Position numbers and translations under genes: made by a program
NCBI RefSeq assembly: GCF_005233515.1
Contig: NZ_QFZZ01000003.1
Location: forward strand, 213,258 to 277,257
Direction: 5' to 3'
Length of the DNA stretch: 64,000 nucleotides
Source of the DNA: Pseudomonas sp. CFBP13508
Lineage (GTDB): Bacteria > Pseudomonadota > Gammaproteobacteria > Pseudomonadales > Pseudomonadaceae
Shown here: in pieces, positions 1 through 11,865 of the stretch
Position numbering within the stretch: position 1 is the stretch's first letter
How the letters are laid out: every line of letters starts with the position of its first letter
Notes under the pieces: model-generated
What the model was told of the DNA's origin: nothing
The model's database searches: none
Seen by the model: only the letters and a program-made list of their open reading frames with translations

Positions 1-1507
1 AGGCCACTGCCGATTCCACGGCATCGGCTGGACGCCAGGTGTCGAGGTTCGGCGTGCTGCGCAGGCTGGTCAATTGCTCGATTGGCTGGTGCGTCGGGCC
101 GTCTTCGCCCAGACCGATGGAGTCGTGGGTGTAGACGTGGATCACGCGCTTCTTCATCAAAGCCGACATACGTACGGCGTTGCGTGCGTATTCCATGAAC
201 ATCAGGAACGTCGCGCCGTAAGGCACCAGACCGCCGTGCAGGGCGACGCCGTTCATGATCGCGGTCATGCCGAACTCGCGCACGCCGTAGTACATGTAGT
301 TGCCGCTGGCATCTTCAGCGCTGACGCCTTTGCAGCCTTTCCACAGGGTCAGGTTGGAGCCGGCGAGGTCAGCCGAACCGCCGAGCATTTCCGGCAGCAG
401 CGGGCCGAAGGCGTTGAGGGTGTTCTGGCTGGCTTTGCGGCTGGCTATGGTTTCGCCCTTGGCCGCGACTTCGGCGATGTAGGCCGAGGCTTTTTCCGAG
501 AAGTCGGCCGGCAGCTCGCCGCTCAGACGGCGGATCAGCTCGTTGGCTTCAGTCGGGAATGCAGCGGAGTAAGCGGCGAAACGCTGATCCCACTCGGCTT
601 CGACCGCGCGGCCAGCTTCCTTGGCGTCCCACTCGGCATAGATCTCGGCCGGGATTTCGAACGGGCCGTGGTTCCAGTTCAGCGCCTGACGGGTCAGGGC
701 GATTTCCGCGTCACCCAGTGGGGCGCCGTGGCAGTCTTCCTTGCCCTGCTTGTTCGGCGAACCGAAACCGATGGTGGTCTTGCAGCAGATCAGGGTCGGC
801 TGGGCGCTCTTGCGCGCGGTTTCGATGGCGGTCTTGATCTCTTCCGGATCGTGGCCGTCGACGTTGCGGATCACCTGCCAGTTGTAGGCTTCGAAACGCT
901 TCGGCGTGTCATCGGTGAACCAGCCTTCGACTTCGCCGTCGATGGAAATGCCGTTGTCATCGTAGAAGGCGATCAGCTTGCCCAGGCCCAGCGTGCCGGC
1001 CAGAGAGGCGACTTCGTGGGAAATGCCTTCCATCATGCAGCCATCACCGAGGAACACATAGGTGTGGTGGTCAACGATGTTGTGGCCGGGACGGTTGAAC
1101 TGCGCGCCCATGACTTTTTCCGCCAAGGCGAAACCGACGGCGTTGGCCAGGCCCTGACCCAGCGGACCAGTGGTGGTTTCAACGCCCGGGGTGTAACCGA
1201 ATTCCGGATGGCCTGGAGTGCGGCTGTGCAGTTGACGGAACTGCTTGAGGTCGTCGATCGACAGGTCGTAACCGGTCAGGTGCAGCAGCGAGTAGATCAA
1301 CATCGAGCCGTGGCCGTTGGACAGCACGAAGCGGTCACGGTCGGCGAACGACGGGTTGCTCGGGTTGTGCTTGAGGTAGTCGCGCCACAGCACTTCGGCA
1401 ATATCTGCCATACCCATAGGGGCACCGGGATGGCCGCTGTTGGCTTTTTGCACGGCATCCATGCTGAGGGCACGAATGGCGTTGGCACGCTCACGACGGC
1501 TAGGCAT
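1..1507 (-). CDS. tktA: Transketolase (partial, C-terminus outside window)
   Basis: Transketolase moves two-carbon ketol units between sugar phosphates in the non-oxidative pentose phosphate pathway, using thiamine diphosphate and Mg2+, in the cytoplasm. About 502 residues are visible of the roughly 665 usual for the family; the 3' end lies beyond base 1. The N-terminus carries the family stretch with [10 protein letters not shown] (His26), and further in a GDGCMMEG motif of the thiamine diphosphate fold and a GEDGPTHQP segment. The ATG at 1507-1505 is preceded by an AGGAG ribosome binding site. It is transcribed divergently from the ArsR-methyltransferase/metK pair. Confidence 0.97.
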   Translation of the reverse strand, partial: MPSRRERANAIRALSMDAVQKANSGHPGAPMGMADIAEVLWRDYLKHNPSNPSFADRDRFVLSNGHGSMLIYSLLHLTGYDLSIDDLKQFRQLHSRTPGHPEFGYTPGVETTTGPLGQGLANAVGFALAEKVMGAQFNRPGHNIVDHHTYVFLGDGCMMEGISHEVASLAGTLGLGKLIAFYDDNGISIDGEVEGWFTDDTPKRFEAYNWQVIRNVDGHDPEEIKTAIETARKSAQPTLICCKTTIGFGSPNKQGKEDCHGAPLGDAEIALTRQALNWNHGPFEIPAEIYAEWDAKEAGRAVEAEWDQRFAAYSAAFPTEANELIRRLSGELPADFSEKASAYIAEVAAKGETIASRKASQNTLNAFGPLLPEMLGGSADLAGSNLTLWKGCKGVSAEDASGNYMYYGVREFGMTAIMNGVALHGGLVPYGATFLMFMEYARNAVRMSALMKKRVIHVYTHDSIGLGEDGPTHQPIEQLTSLRSTPNLDTWRPADAVESAVA

Positions 1508-1766
1508 CGCTGATCTCCTGGGTGTGAATAGACTGAAACGGAAAAAAGGAGGGCATTTTCCCTCACCCATGCGCCTCGGGGCAATGACAGATAGTCATCG
1601 GCAGGCGTTTTTCCAATCGATAGCACAGGTTTCGCTTGGTGAAACCTTTCCGCTATTCGTTTGTAGAGACTACCGTGCGCTGAGAAGTGCCATTTATCGA
1701 GCAATATCAAAACTTTTTGATATTGGCCTTGCGGTGCCTTGCCCCCGTCTCTAGACTGCCAGCCCT
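1508..1766. promoter_or_regulatory. Divergent tktA / sahR-metK control region
   Basis: This 259-bp spacer must hold the promoters for both divergent genes. The clearest signal is a perfect palindrome at 1702-1725, listed separately. The tktA side is otherwise plain and I could not assign convincing -35/-10 boxes by eye. Confidence 0.6.
1702..1725. promoter_or_regulatory. Perfect palindromic operator, probably for SahR
   Basis: Two perfect 11-base arms, CAATATCAAAA and TTTTGATATTG, are separated by two bases. The centre lies about 53 bp upstream of the ATG of the ArsR-family gene. ArsR proteins bind such short AT-rich palindromes as dimers, so autoregulation of the sahR-metK operon is the simplest reading. 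That SahR is the binder is inferred from position. Confidence 0.6.
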
Positions 1767-2762
1767 ATGAACTTACGCGTGCCTTCCATTCGCCATGACG
1801 ATTGCGACGAGCTGGCGGCCCTGTGCAAGGCCGGCGGCGATCCGCTGCGGCTGAATGTATTGCGCGCGCTGGCCAACGATTCGTTTGGCGTGCTGGAGCT
1901 GGCGCAGATTTTCGGCATCGGCCAGTCGGGCATGAGCCATCACCTCAAGGTGCTGGCGCAAGCCGATCTGGTGGCGACACGCCGTGAGGGCAACGCGATT
2001 TTCTATCGTCGCGCCCTGCCACACAGCGAATTGCTCGGCGGCAAGCTGCATGCGGCATTGCTGGAAGAAGTCGACAATCTGCATCTGCCTGATGAAGTGC
2101 AAGCGCGCATCGAGCAGGTTCATGGTCAGCGTGCCGCCGCCAGCCGGGACTTTTTCGCCCGGGTCGCGGAAAAATTCCGTGCCCAGCAGGATTTGATCGC
2201 AGGCCTGCCGCAGTACCGTGACAGCGTGCTGGCGCTGCTCGACAAACTGAACTTCGATGGTGCAGCCACGGCCATTGAAGTCGGCCCCGGCGATGGTGCT
2301 TTTCTGCCGGAACTGGCCCGTCGCTTCGGCACCGTAACCGCGCTGGACAACAGCCCGGCGATGCTCGAACTGGCGCGTCAGGTGTGTGAACGTGAACAGC
2401 TGGCTAACGTCAGCCTGCAATTGGCCGATGCATTGAACGGCACAAGCCTTCAAGCCGATTGCGTGGTGTTGAACATGGTCCTGCACCATTTCGCCGCCCC
2501 GGCCGATGCGCTCAGGCACATGGCCGACTTGCTGCAACCGGGCGGTAGCCTGCTCGTGACAGAGTTATGTAGCCACAACCAGAGTTGGGCCAGGGAGGCC
2601 TGCGGTGATCTCTGGTTGGGGTTTGAACAGGACGATCTGGCCCGTTGGGCCACCGCTGCGGGACTCGTTCCCGGGGAAAGCCTCTATGTAGGCTTACGTA
2701 ATGGTTTCCAGATCCAGGTTCGCCACTTTCAGCGACCGGCTGGCGACACTCACCATCGGTAA
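1767..2762 (+). CDS. sahR: ArsR-family regulator fused to SAM-dependent methyltransferase domain (SahR-like)
   Basis: A 331-residue two-domain protein. Residues 15-85 form an ArsR winged helix (recognition region near 43-66, ending in a REGNAIFYRR wing). Residues 165-300 form a class I methyltransferase fold with the SAM-binding motif EVGPGDG at 171-177. This architecture matches SahR, a regulator of methionine-cycle genes in Proteobacteria that senses S-adenosylhomocysteine. It lies 18 bp upstream of metK in the same direction, so co-transcription is likely, and a perfect palindrome sits in its promoter region. Whether the methyltransferase domain is catalytic or only binds SAM/SAH cannot be seen here. 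The symbol is inferred from architecture and context. Confidence 0.85.
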   Translation: MNLRVPSIRHDDCDELAALCKAGGDPLRLNVLRALANDSFGVLELAQIFGIGQSGMSHHLKVLAQADLVATRREGNAIFYRRALPHSELLGGKLHAALLEEVDNLHLPDEVQARIEQVHGQRAAASRDFFARVAEKFRAQQDLIAGLPQYRDSVLALLDKLNFDGAATAIEVGPGDGAFLPELARRFGTVTALDNSPAMLELARQVCEREQLANVSLQLADALNGTSLQADCVVLNMVLHHFAAPADALRHMADLLQPGGSLLVTELCSHNQSWAREACGDLWLGFEQDDLARWATAAGLVPGESLYVGLRNGFQIQVRHFQRPAGDTHHR

Positions 2763-2780
2763 ATTCAGGAAAACATCGAG

Positions 2781-3971
<1,191 letters not shown>

Positions 3972-3989
3972 AACCCTGGCTGCATGAAA

Positions 3990-4022
3990 GCCCCGCACGG
4001 TTCGCGCCGTGCGGGGCTTTTT
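3990..4022 (+). terminator. Rho-independent terminator of sahR-metK
   Basis: Arms GCCCCGCACGG and CCGTGCGGGGC flank a six-base loop and are followed by a T run. It begins 18 bp after the metK stop codon. Confidence 0.93.
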
Positions 4023-4047
4023 CATGCCTTACAGATTTTTGAGATCC

Positions 4048-4076
4048 CTGTGGGAGCGAGCCTGCTCGCGAAGGCG
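4048..4076. repeat. Single REP element (family 1)
   Basis: One copy of the GTGGGAGCGAGC-CTGCTCGCGAA palindrome that recurs throughout the window. It lies between metK and ligB and is unpaired here. Confidence 0.85.
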
Positions 4077-4134
4077 CCCGCCCATGCAACGTCAATTCAG
4101 AATCCGGAAACACCTCGAAAAACACCCTCGGTAA

Positions 4135-5868
<1,734 letters not shown>

Positions 5869-5965
5869 ACCTGCAATCCCCGCCCGGCGGGAACCCAACG
5901 GCCGGCCAGACGCTCCAACAGCGCAGTGCCCTCCCACCCCGATTGCCTTTGCACATGGAGCTTTT

Positions 5966-6361
5966 ATGAAATTTCTCGCACCGCTCGCCCTGCTTACTCT
6001 TTGCGGCGTCATGGCCGCTCCGGTCATGGCCGAGGAAGACGGCCCGGGCCTGACCGGTTGCGCTGCCAAGAAGCAGGGCATCATCAATCAGATCGAACAG
6101 GCCAAGTCGCGCGGCAACATGGAGCAGCAGGCAGGCCTGGAAACCGCACTGCGTGAAGTCAATGAACACTGCACCGACGCCGGGCTGAAAAAAGAACGTG
6201 AGAACAAAGTGCTTGAGGCCAAGCATGAGGTGAGCCAGCGTCAGGCGGACCTCGACAAGGCCATGAAGAAAGGCGATCCGGAGAAGATCAACAAGCGCAA
6301 GGAAAAGCTCGCCGAGTCGCGCAAGGAACTGCAGGAAGCACTGGACGAAATCGATAAGTAA
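5966..6361 (+). CDS. DUF1090 family periplasmic protein
   Basis: A 131-residue protein with an N-terminal signal peptide (cleavage likely after PVMA, residue 22). A highly charged, helical mature region follows, with two cysteines (GCAAK and EHCTD) that may form a disulfide. It matches the DUF1090 family (E. coli YqjC type), whose function I do not know. The C-terminal half, rich in Lys, Glu and Gln, should form a coiled coil. A GGAG ribosome binding site lies just upstream. A REP pair follows the gene. Confidence 0.85.
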   Translation: MKFLAPLALLTLCGVMAAPVMAEEDGPGLTGCAAKKQGIINQIEQAKSRGNMEQQAGLETALREVNEHCTDAGLKKERENKVLEAKHEVSQRQADLDKAMKKGDPEKINKRKEKLAESRKELQEALDEIDK

Positions 6362-6371
6362 CCGAAGCCCC

Positions 6372-6505
6372 TGTGGCGAGGGGATTTATCCCCGTCCGGC
6401 GGCGAATCCGTCGCAAATTCGGCTAGTCCGGTCTGACTGAAAAAACTCGGTTGTATGGTTTTGGGGCTGCTTCGCAGCCCATCGGGGATAAATCCCCTCA
6501 CCACA
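6372..6505. repeat. Paired repeat, GTGGCGAGGGGATTTATCCCC family
   Basis: Two inverted copies of the repeat beginning GTGGCGAGGGG lie at 6372-6394 and about 6484-6505, with a divergent centre containing a GGGCTGC...GCAGCCC hairpin. It separates the DUF1090 gene from the convergent cytochrome gene. The same family occurs at 53929-54049. Confidence 0.85.
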
Positions 6506-6527
6506 AGGCACTCAGCAGCTTCAGGAA

Positions 6528-6977
6528 TCAATGATCGCGAAACTCTTTATGGCAAGCACTGCAGGCATCTTCAACTTTCTGCACTGCCGGCCCAAGATTG
6601 CTGGCCTTGTACGGCTGAACCTGACTGGCGACCACCAATTCACCGGTGGCTGTCTCGAGGGCGCGGGCCAGTTCCTGAAAACGCGCCTGTTTTTGCCAGA
6701 CATCGTCCTTGGCGCTGGTGTGATCTTCCTCGCGCACCTGCGGAAAATGCTTCCACGGCTCATGGGCCAACGCATCAAGTCTGACCGCGCCCTCGGCAAA
6801 TTTCGGCCCGTCGAAGGCAATGCGCCCGCGCAACATGCCGCCGAGGTCTTCGCTGGTCTTGAGCATCTGCTTGAAGATCGCCTTGCGTTGACCCAGCGGC
6901 GAATTCGGGTCGACACCGCCGCAGGCGGACAAAGCCAGGCAGGCCAGCAATACAACAGCAATGGGTTTCAGAGTCAT
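6528..6977 (-). CDS. Cytochrome c'-type lipoprotein
   Basis: A 149-residue protein with a lipoprotein signal ending in LSAC (Cys19) and one C-terminal haem-binding motif CSACH (Cys139, Cys142, His143). The C-terminal haem site and predicted four-helix layout place it in the cytochrome c'/c556 family of periplasmic proteins; here it should be membrane-anchored by lipid. The redox partner is unknown. It is divergent from mltA, with starts about 129 bp apart. Confidence 0.88.
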   Translation of the reverse strand: MTLKPIAVVLLACLALSACGGVDPNSPLGQRKAIFKQMLKTSEDLGGMLRGRIAFDGPKFAEGAVRLDALAHEPWKHFPQVREEDHTSAKDDVWQKQARFQELARALETATGELVVASQVQPYKASNLGPAVQKVEDACSACHKEFRDH

Positions 6978-7105
6978 GGTGGCTTCAGGTCGCGGAAATC
7001 GGCGACCAGTATCCTCGGCTCACCGCCAAACACCAATAGCCCTATTAAAAATACGGGTTGGTCGAGCGCATGGAGCACTCGGCCAACCGGCACAGGAATC
7101 ACTCC

Positions 7106-8290
7106 ATGAACAGCCGCTTCACGGCCTGGCGTCACCCGCTTATCGTCACCCTTCCACTGCTCGCCATCCTCGCCGGTTGCACAGGCGGCGACAGCGCCAA
7201 ACCGAAAACCCATGCGCTGGCCACTTATTCCAGCGCGACCTGGGAAGCGTTGCCAGCGGTCTCCGACAGCGATCTGGTCGCCGGTTTCGGCTCGTGGCGC
7301 AGCGCCTGCACACGACTCAAATCCGACGCAGTCTGGGGGCCGACCTGCGCTGCGGCGGCGAATGTGCCGCAAAGCGCCGCCGAGATTCGTGCATTCCTCA
7401 AGCAGAATCTCGATGTCTACGGCCTGCGCGCCGAGAACGACAACCCCAACGGTCTGATCACTGGCTACTACGAACCGGTGTACCCCGGCAGCCTGACGCC
7501 CACCGCAACGGCGAACGTGCCAGTGTATGGCGTGCCGGAAGACATGATCATCGTCTCGCTCGACAGCATCTATCCGGAACTGAAAGGCAAGCGCCTGCGC
7601 GGCCGTCTCGAAGGTCGCGTGCTCAAGCCTTACGACGACGCGGCGACCATTGAATCCAAAGGCGTGAAAGCGCCAGTGGTCGCCTATCTGACTGATCCAA
7701 TGAATCTGCAATTCCTGCAGATTCAGGGCTCGGGCCGGATTCAGACCGAGGACGGCAAACAATTGCGCATCGCCTACGCCGATCAGAACGGCCACCCGTA
7801 TCGCCCGATCGGTCGCTGGCTGGTCGAGCAAGGCGAGCTGAAGAAAGAAGACGTGACCATGACCGCAATCAGCGACTGGGCCAAGGCCAACCCGACGCGC
7901 ATCCCGGAACTGCTGGCCAGCAACCCGAGCTACGTGTTCTTCACCCGCAACCCGGACAGCAACGAAGGCCCACGCGGCTCGCTGAACGTGCCGCTGACCG
8001 CCGGCTACAGCGCGGCGGTGGATCGCAAGGTGATTCCGTTGGGCAGTCTGTTATGGCTGTCGACCACCAAACCGGATGGCACCCCACTGGTGCGCCCGGT
8101 CGCGGCGCAGGATACCGGCGGCGCGATTGCCGGCGAGGTGCGCGCGGATCTGTTCTGGGGCACGGGTGATGCGGCCGGACAACTGGCCGGGGACATGAAG
8201 CAGCAGGGGCAGATCTGGATGCTCTGGCCCAAAGGGGCGGCGTTGCCGCAGGTCCCGCAGGTGGCGGATACACCGAAGCAAAAGTCTTAG
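7106..8290 (+). CDS. mltA: Membrane-bound lytic murein transglycosylase A
   Basis: Cleaves the glycan strand of peptidoglycan between MurNAc and GlcNAc, leaving 1,6-anhydroMurNAc, at the inner face of the outer membrane. I start at the ATG at 7106, because the lipoprotein signal then ends in LAGC with Cys25. MltA motifs visible include GLITGYYEP near residue 118 and, in the 3D domain, AQDTGGAIAG and VRADLFWGTGDAAG. The length of 394 residues suits the family. It is a single gene followed by a REP pair. Confidence 0.95.
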   Translation: MNSRFTAWRHPLIVTLPLLAILAGCTGGDSAKPKTHALATYSSATWEALPAVSDSDLVAGFGSWRSACTRLKSDAVWGPTCAAAANVPQSAAEIRAFLKQNLDVYGLRAENDNPNGLITGYYEPVYPGSLTPTATANVPVYGVPEDMIIVSLDSIYPELKGKRLRGRLEGRVLKPYDDAATIESKGVKAPVVAYLTDPMNLQFLQIQGSGRIQTEDGKQLRIAYADQNGHPYRPIGRWLVEQGELKKEDVTMTAISDWAKANPTRIPELLASNPSYVFFTRNPDSNEGPRGSLNVPLTAGYSAAVDRKVIPLGSLLWLSTTKPDGTPLVRPVAAQDTGGAIAGEVRADLFWGTGDAAGQLAGDMKQQGQIWMLWPKGAALPQVPQVADTPKQKS

Positions 8291-8311
8291 GTTCTTCGTG
8301 GCCTGATCCAT

Positions 8312-8381
8312 CGCTTTCGCGAGCAGGCTCGCTCCCACATCTGGAATGCATTTCCATGTGGGAGCGAGCCTGCTCGCGAAG
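8312..8381. repeat. REP pair (family 1)
   Basis: Two inverted copies of the GTGGGAGCGAGC palindrome about 20 bp apart, between the convergent mltA and MAPEG genes. Confidence 0.9.
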
Positions 8382-8404
8382 AGGGCGGCAGCAACAGCCG
8401 ATAA

Positions 8405-8788
8405 TCAGATCGACACAAAGAAAAACGAAGCAATCAGCCCCATCCCGATAAACCACACCACCGAACGCAGTGCTGCCCAGTCAGCCAGGTAGCAGATGAT
8501 GTACAGCAGGCGACTGGTGATAAACAGCACGGCCAGCACATTGACCGTCACCAGCTGCGCAGTGCCGACCAGGTGGGCAACGATCACCGCAGCGGCAAAC
8601 GCAGGCGTTACTTCAAAGCTGTTCAGTTGCGCGGCGTGGGCGCGACGGGCGACGCCATCGACGCTGTCGAGAAAGTCCCGTGGATCGTAATTGTCCTTGA
8701 GGCGGAAACCGCCGGTGGCCTTCGCCACGATCGTGCACACGTACGGCAGGAAAATCGCGATCAACACACACCACAGAGCCACTGTCAT
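8405..8788 (-). CDS. MAPEG family membrane protein
   Basis: A 127-residue protein with four hydrophobic segments, matching the MAPEG family (membrane-associated proteins in eicosanoid and glutathione metabolism). The family signature region is recognisable around DPRDFLDSVDGVARRAHAAQLNSFE. Bacterial members often have no known substrate, so a glutathione link is only a family inference. It is convergent with mltA and has no obvious operon partner. Confidence 0.88.
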   Translation of the reverse strand: MTVALWCVLIAIFLPYVCTIVAKATGGFRLKDNYDPRDFLDSVDGVARRAHAAQLNSFEVTPAFAAAVIVAHLVGTAQLVTVNVLAVLFITSRLLYIICYLADWAALRSVVWFIGMGLIASFFFVSI

Positions 8789-9120
8789 AACGTCGTCCTT
8801 TTTTCGATTGGAGAAATTGGCGAGCGATCAGAAATTCATCACCAGCATGCCGATCAGCACCTGCCCACAGGCTAAGAGCCGCGCCCGGCAGAAAGGTTCT
8901 TTCAGCTGGATATAACACGGCACTTCCAGCGCGCCGTCGATTAGTCAGATTATTGATTCGCCATGTGTCAGCAGCTGTTTATACTGCAACCCACCACGCC
9001 GTACTCAGCTGCACACCAAAAAATTCCAATAAAAGCTGCCTGCTCCGCTTTCTTCGAAAACGGTCGCTGGCACGCGTATGCCTGATCAAAGCGTCAAGAC
9101 TACCGACAGAGACCTTGCGC
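8789..9120. other. Intergenic region between MAPEG and MFS genes
   Basis: This 332-bp spacer separates divergent genes and should hold both promoters. On the minus strand, bases 8945-8828 keep an open frame ending at a TGA (containing LKEPFCRARLLACGQVLIG). It has no good start codon or ribosome binding site, so I do not call it a gene. No clear repeats or operators were seen. Confidence 0.5.
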
Positions 9121-10290
9121 ATGCCCCTCGCTTTGCTTGCACTCGCCGTTGCCGCGTTCGGCATCGGCACCACCGAATTCGTCATCATGGGCCTGCTGCC
9201 CGACGTTGCCCGCGATCTGGCGGTAAGCATTCCTCATGCCGGGCTGCTGATCACCGGTTACGCCCTGGGCGTGGTGTTCGGCGCACCGATCCTGGCGATC
9301 GGCACCGCCAATATGCCGCGCAAAGCGACACTGCTGGGCATGACGCTGATGTTCATCCTCGGCAACGTGCTCTGCGCGCTCGCGCCGAACTACGCGACGC
9401 TGATGGCGGCGCGGGTGGTCACGGCGCTGTGTCACGGGGCGTTTTTCGGCATTGGCTCGGTGGTTGCCGCCGGCCTGGTGGCGCCGAACAAACGCGCGCA
9501 AGCCATTGCCATGATGTTCACCGGCCTGACCCTGGCCAACGTCCTCGGCGTGCCATTGGGCACAGCGCTGGGCCAATACGCTGGCTGGCGCTCGACCTTC
9601 TGGGCGGTGTCGGTAATCGGCATTGTCGCCGCGCTGGCGCAATGGTTGTGGTTGCCGAAACACATCGCGATGGACAAGGCCAATCTCGCCAGCGAATTCA
9701 AGGTGCTGGGCAAGGCCAACGTGCTGCTGGCCCTGGGCATGAGCGTGCTGGCCTCGACCAGCCTGTTCAGCGTGTTCACCTATATCGCGCCGATTCTGCA
9801 AGACATCACTGGCGTCAGCCCCCACGGCGTGACGGTGATGCTGCTGTTGTTCGGCGTCGGCCTGACAGCGGGCAGCATGCTCGGCGGGCGTCTGGCCGAC
9901 AGCCGCTTGCTGCCATCGCTGGTCGGCGTTGCGCTGGCAGTCGTGGTGATTCTCGCGGCGTTCAGCCAGACCAGCCGCGCGGTGATTCCGGCGGCGATCA
10001 CCCTGGTGCTGTGGGGAATTTTCGCCTTTGCGCTGTGCCCGATTCTGCAGCTGTTGATCATCGATCAGGCGCACGAAGCGCCGAATCTGGGTTCGACGCT
10101 GAACCAAAGCGCGTTCAATCTGGGCAACGCAGCAGGTGCCTGGATTGGCGGGCTGGTGGTTGCCAGCGGTGCGGATTTGGCGGACCTGCCGTGGACCGGG
10201 GCGCTGGTTGGCGTGCTGACGGTGCTGACGGCGCTGTTGTTCATTTACCTGCAACGTCGGCGGGCGAGTGCGGTCAATGTGTCTGGCTGA
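9121..10290 (+). CDS. MFS transporter, AraJ/DHA1 sugar or drug efflux type
   Basis: A 389-residue protein with 12 predicted transmembrane segments. The opening residues (AVAAFGIGTTEFVIMGLLP) are characteristic of the AraJ/YdhP-like efflux branch of the major facilitator superfamily. Substrate cannot be read from the sequence; relatives export sugars, arabinosides or drugs. I start at the ATG at 9121, where the first transmembrane helix begins; upstream in-frame residues look like untranslated leader. The ribosome binding site is weak. Confidence 0.88.
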   Translation: MPLALLALAVAAFGIGTTEFVIMGLLPDVARDLAVSIPHAGLLITGYALGVVFGAPILAIGTANMPRKATLLGMTLMFILGNVLCALAPNYATLMAARVVTALCHGAFFGIGSVVAAGLVAPNKRAQAIAMMFTGLTLANVLGVPLGTALGQYAGWRSTFWAVSVIGIVAALAQWLWLPKHIAMDKANLASEFKVLGKANVLLALGMSVLASTSLFSVFTYIAPILQDITGVSPHGVTVMLLLFGVGLTAGSMLGGRLADSRLLPSLVGVALAVVVILAAFSQTSRAVIPAAITLVLWGIFAFALCPILQLLIIDQAHEAPNLGSTLNQSAFNLGNAAGAWIGGLVVASGADLADLPWTGALVGVLTVLTALLFIYLQRRRASAVNVSG

Positions 10291-10310
10291 TCGTGGTGTG
10301 TCGGATAGAG

Positions 10311-10487
10311 CCCTCACCCTAGCCCTCTCCCGAAGGGAGAGGAGACTGATCGGGGGATGCTCGATACCCACGCCGACTTGAACGTGCATTGCTGAATCCA
10401 TAATCGACCCGATCGTCCAGGTCGATGCACCTCGCCAGACACCTCGGTCGGCTCCCTCTCCCTCTGGGAGAGGGCTGGGGTGAGGGG
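10311..10487. repeat. Copy A of a 177-bp element with CCCTCACCC...GGGTGAGGGG ends
   Basis: The left end CCCTCACCCTAGCCCTCTCC is mirrored by GGAGAGGGCTGGGGTGAGGG at the right end. The interior contains GGGGGATGCTC, TGAATCCATAATCGAC and ACACCTCGGTCGGCTCC, shared with the copy at 36575-36751. It fills most of the 309-bp gap before the antiporter gene. Confidence 0.8.
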
Positions 10488-10599
10488 CTGCTGGGCGTGA
10501 CGCGCAATTCGAATGTGCCCTCAGTCAACCCCGCCCCATCAAACCCCTGCGTCCAGACTCCGGTCGCGCTCCATTCACTCTCCATCCAAAGGACCCCGG

Positions 10600-11865
10600 A
10601 TGCTTGAACTCGTCGCCGCTTTCATCTGCCTCACCACCCTCCTGACCTTCGTCAATTTCCGCTTTATCGGCCTGCCGCCGACCATCGGCGTGATGGTTAC
10701 CGCCCTGCTGTTCTCACTGCTCCTGCAAGGCCTCAGCGTCCTCGGCTTCCCCGGTCTGGAAGACCGCGTGCAACAACTGATCGGCCAGATCGACTTCGGC
10801 GATCTGCTGATGAACTGGATGCTCTCGTTCCTGCTGTTCGCCGGCGCCCTGCACGTCAACTTGAATGACTTGCGCAGCTACCGTTGGCCGATCGGCCTGT
10901 TGGCGACCTTCGGCGTGTTGATCGCCACCGTGGTGATCGGCAGCCTCGCCTTCTACATTTTTGCCCTGTTCGGCTGGCACGTGAGTTTCCTCTACTGCCT
11001 GTTGTTCGGCGCGCTGATCTCTCCGACCGACCCGATTGCCGTGCTCGGCGTGTTGCGTACCGCCAACGCTTCGAAACCACTGAAAACCACCATCGTCGGC
11101 GAATCACTGTTCAACGACGGCACGGCGGTGGTGGTCTTCACTGTGCTGCTGGGCATCGCGCAACTGGGCGAAACCCCGACCGTCAGCGCCACGGCCATGC
11201 TCTTCGTCCACGAAGCGATTGGTGGTGTGTTGTTCGGCGGGCTGATCGGTTATCTGGTCTATCGCATGATCAAAAGCATCGAGCAGCACCAGATAACCGT
11301 AATGCTGACCCTGGCCCTGGTAATCGGCGGTTCGGCGATGTCCACCGAGCTGCACGTCTCGGCGCCGATCGCGATGGTGGTCGCCGGGCTGATCATCGGC
11401 AACCTGGGGCGCAACCTGGCGATGAACGACATGACCCGGCGCTACCTCGACGGTTTCTGGGAGTTGCTCGATGACATGCTCAACGCGCTGCTGTTTGCGC
11501 TGATCGGCATGGAGTTGTTGCTGCTGCCGTTCAACTGGCTGCACATGGCCGCTGCAGGTCTGCTGGCGGTGGCGATTCTGCTGTCGCGCCTGCTTACCGT
11601 GGCCCCGGCGATCCTCTTGCTGCGTCGCTGGCGCTCAGTGCCGGCTGGCACCATCCGCATCCTCACCTGGGGCGGTTTGCGCGGTGGTGTGTCGGTGGCA
11701 CTGGCTCTGGCCCTGCCGCTGGGCCCGGAGCGCGACCTGCTGCTGAGCATCACCTACATCGTCGTGCTCTCGTCGATCCTGCTGCAGGGCCTGACCATCG
11801 GCAAACTGGTCAAGCACGCGACGCGCAACGAGCCGGCCAGCGTGGCTGAGCCAGCCCACCACTGA
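10600..11865 (+). CDS. Na+/H+ antiporter, NhaP/CPA1 family
   Basis: A 421-residue membrane protein of the monovalent cation:proton antiporter 1 family, which exchanges Na+ or K+ for H+ at the inner membrane. About 12 hydrophobic segments are present. Family signatures are GALISPTDPIAVLG near residue 145, ESLFNDGTAVVVF near residue 168 (with the ND pair of the ion site) and LTWGGLRGGVSVALAL near the C-terminus. The ATG at 10600 starts directly with the first helix. It is convergent with the FNT gene, with no spacer between the stop codons. Confidence 0.93.
   Translation: MLELVAAFICLTTLLTFVNFRFIGLPPTIGVMVTALLFSLLLQGLSVLGFPGLEDRVQQLIGQIDFGDLLMNWMLSFLLFAGALHVNLNDLRSYRWPIGLLATFGVLIATVVIGSLAFYIFALFGWHVSFLYCLLFGALISPTDPIAVLGVLRTANASKPLKTTIVGESLFNDGTAVVVFTVLLGIAQLGETPTVSATAMLFVHEAIGGVLFGGLIGYLVYRMIKSIEQHQITVMLTLALVIGGSAMSTELHVSAPIAMVVAGLIIGNLGRNLAMNDMTRRYLDGFWELLDDMLNALLFALIGMELLLLPFNWLHMAAAGLLAVAILLSRLLTVAPAILLLRRWRSVPAGTIRILTWGGLRGGVSVALALALPLGPERDLLLSITYIVVLSSILLQGLTIGKLVKHATRNEPASVAEPAHH

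Noticed and set aside
74..1513. 479-codon open frame on the plus strand
   Set aside because: It is antisense to tktA. The minus strand encodes clear transketolase motifs, while this frame gives no recognisable protein. Such long shadows are common in GC-rich coding DNA.
8828..8945. Short open frame on the minus strand upstream of the MAPEG gene
   Set aside because: No proper start codon or ribosome binding site and too short to judge; mentioned only in the spacer entry.
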